Positions 1-7,632 of a DNA stretch of 64,000 nt are shown piece by piece. A program made the translations under genes and the position numbers. The stretch is from VAZQ01 sp963702695 (GTDB lineage Bacteria > Pseudomonadota > Alphaproteobacteria > Rhizobiales > Xanthobacteraceae): assembly GCA_963702695.1 (NCBI GenBank), contig CAVPDS010000015.1:1-64000 (forward strand). Direction: 5' to 3'. The number at the start of each line of letters is the position of its first letter. Position 1 is the first letter of the stretch. The notes beneath the pieces are model-generated. The model was not told the DNA's origin. It made no database searches and saw only the letters and a list, made by a program, of their open reading frames with translations.

Positions 1-1151
1 TTTCTGCCCTGCAACGGTTCCATGGCCAGTGATTTGACCGTCCGCATCCCATGCACGGTCTCCACCAGCAGCGCCTGGCGCTCGCCTTCGGCTTGGTAAA
101 GACTGTACAGCCGCCGCCGAAACGGCCCAATGAGCAGCGTCACGACGAGAGCGCTGAGCCCGGTGAAGGCGAGCACCAAAAGTGTGAGTTTCACGCTGTA
201 GAGGGCAAGGACGGGAACGAAGACCAGGAGCGACAAGGCGTCAAGCATTGTCAAGAATAGCCGCCCGGTGAGGAATTCGCGGACGCGCGCCGCCTGTTGC
301 ATGTGCTTGACCAGCACCCCCGCAGAGATGTTCTCGAAGAAGGTTATCGGCAGACCGAGGAGATGGCCGAACGTCTTCGTCGCGACGCGGATGTCGATCT
401 TGTTGGTCGCATAGATCAGCAGATAGCGGCGTAGGAGATTGAAAACCGCGTCGAACGTCAGCGCCACGGCGGCACCGGCGACAAGGACATAGAGCGTCAT
501 GAAGCTCTCATGCACCAGGACCTTGTCGATCACCAATTGAAAGAAGATGGGAAGGATCAGGCCCAACGCATAAAGTAGTATCGCGGCCACGGCGACATCG
601 ACGAACAGCCGGCCTTCGCGGAGAAGTTCGGGAACGAACCAGCGGAAGCCGAACGGCCGCTCCGCTGCCGCCGACGACTGGCCGCGCTTGACCAGGATAA
701 CGTCGCCATGCCAGTTGCCGCAGAACCTGTCCCGGTCGACGACCAGAGGCTCCGGCCGTTCCGCAGCCGGATCGAGAAGGCTGATGACGTCGTTCCCCGC
801 CGCGTCTTTGCCAGCCGCGAGCACAAGAACCCAGTTGTCATTGGCGAGTTGAGCGAGAGCGGGATAGGCTTGGCCCAGTTGACACAGCGCATCCCAGGTC
901 ATCCGCGTACCACGGGCGCGCAGACCGAAATCCTTCGCCATGCGCAGCACGAGCGTCTGAGAGACTGCTCCCGCGCCGACCGCATAGGCGTGGCGCAGGC
1001 GGTCGACCGTCAGATCGACGCCGTGATGCGCCGCAACCTTGACCAGACACTGAAGCGCGGTCTGCGGCTGCGACACCACAGGCTCCGGAGGACGCTCCTC
1101 CGAAGCGGCTGCGTCGCCCGCTTTGCGATCATCGGAAATTAGGAGAGACAT
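1..1151 (-). CDS. Type I secretion ABC transporter (HlyB-like), partial
   Basis: Reads leftward from ATG at 1151 and stays open to the window edge, so only about 383 N-terminal residues are present. Residues about 20-150 look like the peptidase-C39-like domain of HlyB-type exporters. The catalytic Cys is not in its usual place: the segment reads QTALQCLVKVAAHHG, so a non-cleaving C39-like domain is likely. A first membrane segment near residues 190-220 contains FFQLVIDKVL, a hallmark of type I secretion permease/ATPases, and further membrane helices follow. The nucleotide-binding domain lies outside the window. It is the last visible gene of a leftward cluster whose upstream small ORF overlaps its start by 23 bases. 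The divergent giant protein at 2154 is a plausible substrate (inference). Confidence 0.88.
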   Translation of the reverse strand, partial: MSLLISDDRKAGDAAASEERPPEPVVSQPQTALQCLVKVAAHHGVDLTVDRLRHAYAVGAGAVSQTLVLRMAKDFGLRARGTRMTWDALCQLGQAYPALAQLANDNWVLVLAAGKDAAGNDVISLLDPAAERPEPLVVDRDRFCGNWHGDVILVKRGQSSAAAERPFGFRWFVPELLREGRLFVDVAVAAILLYALGLILPIFFQLVIDKVLVHESFMTLYVLVAGAAVALTFDAVFNLLRRYLLIYATNKIDIRVATKTFGHLLGLPITFFENISAGVLVKHMQQAARVREFLTGRLFLTMLDALSLLVFVPVLALYSVKLTLLVLAFTGLSALVVTLLIGPFRRRLYSLYQAEGERQALLVETVHGMRTVKSLAMEPLQGR

Positions 1152-1461
1152 TCGGCAGCCCGGAATCGCTGGGAACGGTGGGTGCCACCCGATTATCTGC
1201 CGGGTTCGGCGTCGTTGCCGCCAGCCGCGGATGGGCGCGCGTGATGACGCCGGCATCCACCAGCCCTCGCAGCGCGTTCTGCATCACATCGACCGAATTC
1301 GCGAAGCCTTCGGCGGAAAATATGAGCCGTTGCCGGAACACCTTCTTGGGCTGGTTGTTTGCGTCGCGTTCGGTCGGCGAGAGAGTCACAAGGTCGACAC
1401 GCACGATCGTGCCGGTGACCGTGATCTCTTCGATTCCGTCCGTGTAGAGTTCGGCGTGCAT
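1129..1461 (-). CDS. Small conserved-looking protein upstream of the T1SS ATPase
   Basis: A 110-residue ORF with no signal peptide or membrane segment, family not recognised. It starts MHAELYTDGIEEITVTGT and has a compact, beta-rich N-terminal half (residues 1-60) followed by AEGFANSVDVMQNALRGLVD, an amphipathic helix-like stretch. The last 20 or so residues are Pro/Asn-rich and lie over the start of the ABC transporter gene (23-base overlap), which suggests translational coupling. Position in the cluster suggests an accessory or regulatory role for the secretion system. That role is inference from context alone. Confidence 0.6.
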   Translation of the reverse strand: MHAELYTDGIEEITVTGTIVRVDLVTLSPTERDANNQPKKVFRQRLIFSAEGFANSVDVMQNALRGLVDAGVITRAHPRLAATTPNPADNRVAPTVPSDSGLPNVSPNFR

Positions 1462-1470
1462 CGTCCGTTC

Positions 1471-1794
1471 CTATGCTGCGATCTGAGCCTTGAAGAGGAC
1501 GTCGACCGCGTAGCTTTTGTGGGGAAGAGCCAGCACCGCGATAGGCGTAAACGCCGTTGCCGCCGCTGGCGGCGCTCGACCGCCACAGGCGCCGCCGCGA
1601 CGGTGATGAACCTGCCCTAAGATCAAGGACGTCACGCCGTCGGCAAGCAGCACCGTGCCGCTGGACAGCGGAACCGCCACCCTCGCCGTCAAGGCCGACA
1701 AAGCGAAGCCGGTATCGCGGGGTTCCGGGATACCGATAAGTGCCGCGAGGCTGTTTTCGGAGACAATCAAAGAGATTGAGCTCTGGTTGAACAT
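1471..1794 (-). CDS. Small protein with a fragment resembling an RTX-adhesin repeat
   Basis: A 107-residue ORF ending 10 bases before the next leftward gene. Residues 6-60 (SISLIVSENSLAALIGIPEP, then LTARVAVPLSSGTVLLADG) resemble the start of repeat modules in large type I-secreted adhesins. Those modules typically read 'LTVSENS..AIGI..PTD..LTVTVTGLP..GTVLLADG'. The remainder (RRGGACGGRAPPAAATAF) is low-complexity and does not continue the module, so the ORF may be a truncated or frameshifted remnant or a short partner protein. Upstream is an AT-rich intergenic region shared with the divergent giant gene. Assignment rests on motif memory, not alignment. Confidence 0.45.
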   Translation of the reverse strand: MFNQSSISLIVSENSLAALIGIPEPRDTGFALSALTARVAVPLSSGTVLLADGVTSLILGQVHHRRGGACGGRAPPAAATAFTPIAVLALPHKSYAVDVLFKAQIAA

Positions 1795-2153
1795 GAAGAG
1801 CCCACTTGTCTAAAATCAGATATTCAATAACTCTTCTATATTTAATTTTAAATGTCAAATTAAAAATAAATTTTAAATAAATATGCGCGTGTGCGTATAG
1901 ATTCCTGAAAAGCCTCCGATCTGGCAAGGCACCTTGCAAACAGGACGCTCGTTGGCGGTGGCAGGCGGTTGTGCGAGGGGTCGAACCGCATGCGGATCCA
2001 CAGCCCGTTGGATGTTTCTGATCAAGCCAGAGTGCTCGGGCAAGCCGGACCGGTTGGAGAACAATAACGCCCGGCGATATGTAAATATTAAAATTATTCT
2101 TGTCTTATTTAACTCTGCGGCTCATAACTAAGCGCTATCGCCGCCAAAATTAA
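1795..2153. promoter_or_regulatory. AT-rich divergent intergenic region of the secretion locus
   Basis: About 360 bases between two divergent gene starts. Bases 1801-1890 are strikingly A/T-rich (runs such as tttaattttaaa and aaaaataaattttaaa) against a GC-rich background, and a second A/T-rich patch lies at 2080-2125. Both directions of transcription must start here, so promoters and a site for an AT-binding silencer are expected. No convincing -35/-10 pair or operator could be fixed by eye. Confidence 0.45.
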
Positions 2154-5100
2154 ATGGCGACGCCGCCAGCGGGTCATGTCATGGATCATGATCATCGTTT
2201 GTTAGGTGTCGGGTCATTGCTGTGGGACGCATCGGCGGCCGAGAGGCTGCCGGTCAACGCCGAAACGGAGTTGCGCGAGGCAACGCACGACGACCGCGAA
2301 CAACATTCGCTGAGCGCGCCGGCGAGGCCGATACACCGGCGAGACGAGCACCGCGCGCTTGCCGACGCGACGGTCGCGAATACGCCTCTTGGGAGGCGGT
2401 CCAAACCCGTGACGAACAGCGCATACCTGCCGGTCGGCGTCGATCACGCGTCGCCGTCGGCGGCTGTCGGCGTCAGCAGTCGCGCCGGGGCCGGCGGGGC
2501 GGCACACGACGATGCGAGTCCGTCGTCGCCGCAGGACGGAGCGGCTACGTCTCCAGCCGCGGCATCGATGACTGTCACCACCGACAAGACGGACTTCACG
2601 CCGCGCGGTATGGCAACCTTCGGCGCAGCCGGCATCAATTCCGAAAGCTCGGTCGGATTCAAGTTCGCCGACTTTGCCAGCGAGCGTGGCATCAACGGCG
2701 TCGACGTCAGTCACGCGTCGCTGTCAGCAGTTGTCGGCGTCGGCAGTGGCGCCGCCGCCAGGGCCGGCGGGGCGGCGCACGACGGCGCGAGACCGTCGTC
2801 GCTGCAGGCGGACGACCGGTCTGCGACCGGGGCGTCGCTGCTCTCCTTTGAAGCGGGCAGTGGCCCGGGTACGGCTTCGTCCGCAACGGAATCGATGACC
2901 GTCACGACCGGCAAGGCGGACTACGCGCCGGGCAGCATGGCGACCTTCACCGTGGCCGGCATCAATTCCGGAAGCGCGGTCACGTTCCGGATCTCCGACT
3001 TGGCCAGCGAGCCCGGCATCAACGGCATTGTTGACGTCTATGTCCCGTTCAGTGTCACAGATGGTGGCGCGGGCGATGCTGACGGCCTCGCCAACGGCAC
3101 CGTCGTCGCTCAATGGCAAGTCCCCGCCAATGGCAGCGCCACCGGCGCCTTGCTGCAGGTCACTGCCACCTCGGACAGCCAGACCGCGATCACGACGTTC
3201 AGCGATGCGCCCAATAAAATCTCAACGGAAAATCAGCTGGCAGGCACGGCCAAGAGCGTGTGGGCGATCCACGGCTCGATCGCCAACCAGGGCGACTCGC
3301 AGATCGAGGGCTTTGCGACGCAAATCAGCGTTAACGCGGGACAAACCGTCTCTTTCAAGATCGATACGGCTTCGAGCGGCTACAACCTCGATATCTATCG
3401 GCTTGGCTACTATGGCGGCAACGGCGCGCGCCGCGTCGCGACCATGCACCACAGTGGAGCGACTGATCAGCCGAACCCGATCTTCAATGACTCGACCAAC
3501 ACTGTCGACGCCGGAAACTGGTCGGTTACGGATTCATGGACAATCCCCAGCACCGCCGTCTCGGGGGTCTACTTCGCTAAGCTGACGACGGATACTGGTA
3601 ATTTCCAGAACATGATTCCGTTCATCGTCCGCAACGACGGCACGACCTCGGACATTCTGTTCCAGACCAGCGACACGACCTGGGAAGCCTACAATCCCTG
3701 GGGCGGATATAATCTGTATCAAGGTCCGGGCGGGCAGAATGACCGCGCCTATGCGGTCAGCTACAATCGCCCCATCGCCATGAATTCCACGTCCAACCTG
3801 GCCGGGCCACAGGATTTCCTGTTTGGCGAGGAATACGCCGCGATCTATTGGCTGGAGCAGAACGGTTACGATGTCAGCTACATCTCCGGCATCGATGCCG
3901 CGACCAATGCCGGGCTGCTACGCAATACCAACGCTTATATCGATGTCGGCCACGACGAATATTGGTCGCAATCGCAATTCGCCAATGTAACGGCTGCGGC
4001 CGACGCGGGTGTCGATCTCGCCTTCCTGAGCGGCAATCAAATCTACTGGGATGTCGAGCTTGCACCGAGTTTCGATTCCAGCCAAACGGCCAACCGAACG
4101 ATCGTGGAATACAAGGACATTTGGAACGGGACGCAACTCGACCCGAATGGGACGGCGAACGGCGGAGCGGGGCTGTTTCGCGATCCGGTCTACGGACCCG
4201 GAACTCCAGAAAATATGCTGTCCGGAACGATCTTCACGGTGGACGATTTTGGCTCGCTCGACAACATATCCATCCCCGCCAGCATGTCGCAACTCCGCTT
4301 CTGGAGAAACACCAGCGTTGCCAGCGGCAACGGCGGCACGCTGACCCGCCTGCTCGGTTACGAGTGGGACAGCGACCTCGACAATGGCTCCCGGCCAGCC
4401 GGATTGATCGACATGTCGTCGACGACAAGGAACGTCAACACGCTGTTGCTGGACAACGGGGCGACCACAGGTCCAGGCACGGCAACGCATAGCCTTACAC
4501 TTTATCGCGACACGACGAGCGGAGCCCTGGTCTTTGGCTCCGGGACGGTCATGTGGTCGTGGGGATTGTCGAACCAGTACGCACCCTATAGGGGGCTCAC
4601 CGCGCCGGTCAGCACGGCCGTGCAACAGGCGATGGTCAACCTGTTCGCCGACATGGGCGTCCAGCCTGCGACGCTGCAGGCCAGTCTCGTAATCGCCCAG
4701 GCCTCCACCGACCACACCATGCCGACCACGGTGATCACCTCTCCGACCGGCGGCACGACCGTCAACCAGGGCCAGACGGTGACCATTACCGGGACCGCCT
4801 CGGACGTCGGCGGCCGTGTTGCCGGCATCGAAGTTTCGACCGACGGCGGTTCGACCTGGCACCCTGCAACCGGGACGACCAACTGGAGCTACAACTGGAC
4901 CGCTTCTGGCTCCGGCACACATGTTATCCAAGCGCGCGCTACTGACGACAGCGTCAATCTACAGTCGAGCCCCGCCGCGGTGAGCATCAGCGTCGGGGGC
5001 TCTTCGGGGCCAAGCCTCTTCAACGCGTCCAATACACCGGCGCAGACCAATTTGAATGACGGCACGCCGCTGGAAGTCGGCGTGAAGTTCACGTCCTCCG

Positions 5101-6707
5101 CTGCAGGTCAGATTACTGCGCTGAAATTCTACCGCAGCGCCAGCGACTCCGGCCCGGACTTGCTCGACCTGTGGACCGCGACCGGAACGAAGCTCGCCAG
5201 CGCGAGCTTCACCAACACGGCGGCGAGCGGCTGGCAGACCGTGCCCTTGGCGACGCCCATCAACATCAACGCCAACACGACTTATATCGCGTCGTACCAC
5301 ACGACCGGCCTGTATGTGGCGACCGACAACTTCTTCACCACCGCCGTTACCAACGGCACGCTGACAGCACCGTCCACAACGACTGCCGGCGGCAACGGCG
5401 TCTATTCCTACGGCGGCACCAACACCGCCGGCATCTTCCCGACCAGCACCTTCGGTGCCGCCAACTACTGGGCTGATGTGGTGTTCGCCGCCGGTTCGGG
5501 TGGCGGTGGCGGCAACACGCCGCCCACGGCAGTCGCCGACACGGCCGATGCCACCGAGAAGGGTGGAATTGCCAACGGCTCGGGCGGCTCGCCCGGCAGC
5601 GGCAATGTCCTCACCAACGACACCGATCCCGATGCGGGCGACACCAAGACCGTCACCGCGGTCAGCTTCGGTGCAGTGGCTGGCACGCTTGGAACGGCGC
5701 TCGCCGGCGCGCATGGCAGCCTCGTGCTCAATGCCACCGGTGCCTTTACCTACACCGTCAACGAGACGGATGCCGCCGTGCAGGCCTTGCGGCAATCGAC
5801 CGATACGATCACCGATGCCTTCAACTACACCATGCGCGATACGGCCGGCGCCACATCCACGACGACGCTCACGGTCACCATTCACGGCGCCAATGACGCG
5901 CCGGTGCTTGCGGCCCAGACCGCCAACCAGAGCGCGGTCGTCGGCTCGGCATTCTCGCTGGTGCTGCCCGCCGGCACCTTCACCGACGTCGATTCCGGCG
6001 ACACGCTCACCTACTCGGCAACCGCCGCCGACGGCTCGCCGCTTCCCTCATGGCTGACGTTCAACGCTTCGACACGGACCTTCAGCGGCACGCCGACGGC
6101 TGCGAACGTCGGCACGCTCAGCATCAGGGCTTCGGCCGCCGATCTCGGTGGCCTCGCCGCCAACGAGACATTTAACATCTCCGTGACGACGACAGCGCCC
6201 CCCGCGACGGTGAGCCTCTTCAGCGCGTCCAATACACCGGCGCAGACCAATTTGAATGACGGCACGCCGCTGGAAGTCGGCGTGAAGTTCACGTCCTCAA
6301 CGGCCGGCCAGATCACCGCCCTCAAGTTCTACCGCAGCCCGGGCGACGCCGGCTCGGATCTGCTCGACCTGTGGGCCGCGACCGGAACGAAGCTCGCCAG
6401 CGCGACCTTCACCAACACGACGGCGAGCGGCTGGCAGACCGTGCCCTTGGCGACGCCCGTCAACATCAACGCCAATACGACCTATATCGCGTCGTACCAC
6501 ACGACCGGCCTGTATGTGGCGACCGACAATTTCTTCACCACCGCCGTCACCAGCGGCCCGCTGACGGCACCGTCCACCACAACTCCCGGCGGCAACGGCG
6601 TCTACTCCTACGGCGGCACCAACACCGCCGGCATCTTCCCGACCAGCACCTTCAGTGCCGCCAACTACTTTGCCGATGTGGTGTTCCAACCGCAGCTAGC
6701 CGCTTAG
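2154..6707 (+). CDS. Giant secreted protein: dimethylformamidase-like domain with DUF4082, VCBS and Ig-like modules
   Basis: 1517 residues with no N-terminal signal peptide, as expected of a type I substrate. Residues about 1-100 are polar and unfamiliar. Residues 95-300 carry a degenerate internal duplication built on a SMTVTTDKTDF / SMTVTTGKADY module. Residues about 353-835 resemble the C-terminal domain of the N,N-dimethylformamidase large subunit (LDIYRLGYYGGNGARRV, and GHDEYWS around residue 600). Then follow an Ig-like domain (about 856-943), a DUF4082 module (about 956-1112), a VCBS/cadherin-like module (about 1123-1246), a putative-Ig/dystroglycan-type module (about 1248-1344), and a second DUF4082 module (about 1354-1512). 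No GGxGxD RTX nonapeptides are visible. The divergent type I ABC gene makes a secreted enzyme-adhesin the best guess. Whether the enzyme-like domain is active is unknown. Confidence 0.85.
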   Translation: MATPPAGHVMDHDHRLLGVGSLLWDASAAERLPVNAETELREATHDDREQHSLSAPARPIHRRDEHRALADATVANTPLGRRSKPVTNSAYLPVGVDHASPSAAVGVSSRAGAGGAAHDDASPSSPQDGAATSPAAASMTVTTDKTDFTPRGMATFGAAGINSESSVGFKFADFASERGINGVDVSHASLSAVVGVGSGAAARAGGAAHDGARPSSLQADDRSATGASLLSFEAGSGPGTASSATESMTVTTGKADYAPGSMATFTVAGINSGSAVTFRISDLASEPGINGIVDVYVPFSVTDGGAGDADGLANGTVVAQWQVPANGSATGALLQVTATSDSQTAITTFSDAPNKISTENQLAGTAKSVWAIHGSIANQGDSQIEGFATQISVNAGQTVSFKIDTASSGYNLDIYRLGYYGGNGARRVATMHHSGATDQPNPIFNDSTNTVDAGNWSVTDSWTIPSTAVSGVYFAKLTTDTGNFQNMIPFIVRNDGTTSDILFQTSDTTWEAYNPWGGYNLYQGPGGQNDRAYAVSYNRPIAMNSTSNLAGPQDFLFGEEYAAIYWLEQNGYDVSYISGIDAATNAGLLRNTNAYIDVGHDEYWSQSQFANVTAAADAGVDLAFLSGNQIYWDVELAPSFDSSQTANRTIVEYKDIWNGTQLDPNGTANGGAGLFRDPVYGPGTPENMLSGTIFTVDDFGSLDNISIPASMSQLRFWRNTSVASGNGGTLTRLLGYEWDSDLDNGSRPAGLIDMSSTTRNVNTLLLDNGATTGPGTATHSLTLYRDTTSGALVFGSGTVMWSWGLSNQYAPYRGLTAPVSTAVQQAMVNLFADMGVQPATLQASLVIAQASTDHTMPTTVITSPTGGTTVNQGQTVTITGTASDVGGRVAGIEVSTDGGSTWHPATGTTNWSYNWTASGSGTHVIQARATDDSVNLQSSPAAVSISVGGSSGPSLFNASNTPAQTNLNDGTPLEVGVKFTSSAAGQITALKFYRSASDSGPDLLDLWTATGTKLASASFTNTAASGWQTVPLATPININANTTYIASYHTTGLYVATDNFFTTAVTNGTLTAPSTTTAGGNGVYSYGGTNTAGIFPTSTFGAANYWADVVFAAGSGGGGGNTPPTAVADTADATEKGGIANGSGGSPGSGNVLTNDTDPDAGDTKTVTAVSFGAVAGTLGTALAGAHGSLVLNATGAFTYTVNETDAAVQALRQSTDTITDAFNYTMRDTAGATSTTTLTVTIHGANDAPVLAAQTANQSAVVGSAFSLVLPAGTFTDVDSGDTLTYSATAADGSPLPSWLTFNASTRTFSGTPTAANVGTLSIRASAADLGGLAANETFNISVTTTAPPATVSLFSASNTPAQTNLNDGTPLEVGVKFTSSTAGQITALKFYRSPGDAGSDLLDLWAATGTKLASATFTNTTASGWQTVPLATPVNINANTTYIASYHTTGLYVATDNFFTTAVTSGPLTAPSTTTPGGNGVYSYGGTNTAGIFPTSTFSAANYFADVVFQPQLAA
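2439..3041 (+). repeat. Internal direct duplication in the giant gene N-terminal region
   Basis: Two units, about 2439-2699 and 2700-3041, encode parallel strings: HASPSAAVGV / HASLSAVVGV, then GGAAHDDASPSS / GGAAHDGARPSS, then SMTVTTDKTDF / SMTVTTGKADY, then AGINSESSVGFKFADFASE / AGINSGSAVTFRISDLASE. The second unit runs on into DVYVPFSVTD while the first is cut off there, so the first looks like a truncated duplicate. Confidence 0.7.
5027..5490 (+). repeat. Direct repeat, copy 1 (first DUF4082 module)
   Basis: This roughly 460-base segment recurs exactly 1200 bases downstream (6227-6690) with long identical runs, for example the stretch beginning cgcagaccaatttgaatgac at 5041 and 6241. Each copy encodes one DUF4082 module, which starts SASNTPAQTNL in copy 2 and NASNTPAQTNL in copy 1. 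Confidence 0.85.
6227..6690 (+). repeat. Direct repeat, copy 2 (second DUF4082 module)
   Basis: Partner of the repeat at 5027-5490. Substitutions are concentrated in a few patches (for example around 6300-6360) while other stretches are identical. That pattern fits a recent duplication or ongoing gene conversion between the modules. Confidence 0.85.
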
Positions 6708-6766
6708 GGAGGGCTCGACCTCGCTCGCGGCGCCGAAGGCGCCATCGAGCACAGCCACGACAGCCG

Positions 6767-7615
6767 TCAATTTTTCGGCGCTCCGAAATAGCGCAGGTCG
6801 GGCGGCAGCTGACCGGCTCGGACCGGCATGAGCTTGCCGTCGGCGCTCAAGAAATATTCCTCGCTGCCGATGACCAGATGGCTGTTGTCCTCGAAGCAGC
6901 TCTTTTCCAGCCAGTGCAGCTTGTGTTCGCGCAGATACGTGCGCGCGACCGTCCACGGCCGGGTCAAGGCATGGTCGATGGTCGTGATGTCGACATGGAG
7001 AACGTCACGGTCGTTCTGATCGAGATAGAATCGTTCCTTGACGACGGTCTGATTGTCCTCGTGCAGCGGCAGGCCGGTCGATTCGAACACGCGCGGCCCT
7101 TTGAAGTTGCGGGTCTCCACTTCAAGCACGTCGTAGCGGCCATCGCCGTCCTCATCGAGCCAGCGACCGATGGAATAGCCCCCGAGCGTCGGCGGCGCGT
7201 CGGTCGGCCAGTCGCGGCCGTCGGTGTAGATGCGGCGTGTTGGATATTGCATCGGGACGAGGTAGGTCAGATTCGGCCGGATGATGATCTCTACCGGCTC
7301 GGAAAAATTCATCGCCTTCGGCATGCCCGGCAAAAGGCACGTCGCGCCGCGGCTATTGCCCTGCCCGCCCTTCGCCTGTTCCCTCAGGCTCGCCTCGAAG
7401 CGGGCCTGGTATTCGGGGGTCAGCGGCGCCTGCTGTTTGAGCCCCATGGGCTTGGTCGGATCCCAAGGATTGCCGCCGCGGCCCGCGGTCGGGTTGCGCC
7501 ATTGGCTTTCGAAGGCGGGGTATTTCATCTCAGCACCGGGCGCGGACGTGCTCGCGATCATCACCGCCACCAGCGCGGTGAAGGGCGTCAGGCCCGCCAC
7601 CATCCTTCTCAGCAT
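6767..7615 (-). CDS. Exported uncharacterised protein, 'KYPDFESQW' family, paralogue 1
   Basis: The start at 7615 is chosen because GGGAGG lies five bases upstream. It gives 282 residues beginning MLRRMVAGLTPF with a signal peptide ending near residue 30. The mature protein opens KYPAFESQWRNPTAGRGG. Further family landmarks are APLTPEYQARFEAS, CLLPGMPKAM, RRIYTDGRDWP, GYSIGRWLDEDGDGRYD, LEVETRNFKGPR, TTIDHALTRPWTV and a PPDLRYF tail. The DEDGDGRYD loop looks like a possible calcium site. No function is known to me. It lies 17 bases after the paralogue at 7633-8502, and a third paralogue is at 52258-53109. Two copies in tandem suggest an operon in the envelope or periplasm. Confidence 0.82.
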   Translation of the reverse strand: MLRRMVAGLTPFTALVAVMIASTSAPGAEMKYPAFESQWRNPTAGRGGNPWDPTKPMGLKQQAPLTPEYQARFEASLREQAKGGQGNSRGATCLLPGMPKAMNFSEPVEIIIRPNLTYLVPMQYPTRRIYTDGRDWPTDAPPTLGGYSIGRWLDEDGDGRYDVLEVETRNFKGPRVFESTGLPLHEDNQTVVKERFYLDQNDRDVLHVDITTIDHALTRPWTVARTYLREHKLHWLEKSCFEDNSHLVIGSEEYFLSADGKLMPVRAGQLPPDLRYFGAPKN

Positions 7616-7632
7616 GACGACCTCCCAACGGA

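Noticed and set aside
5027..6690. Regularly spaced direct repeats considered as CRISPR-like
   Set aside because: There are only two copies of about 460 bp, both coding for DUF4082 modules; no short repeat-spacer pattern exists.
2154..6707. RTX (GGxGxD) repeats expected in a type I substrate
   Set aside because: None were found on reading the translation; secretion is inferred only from the neighbouring exporter and lack of a signal peptide.
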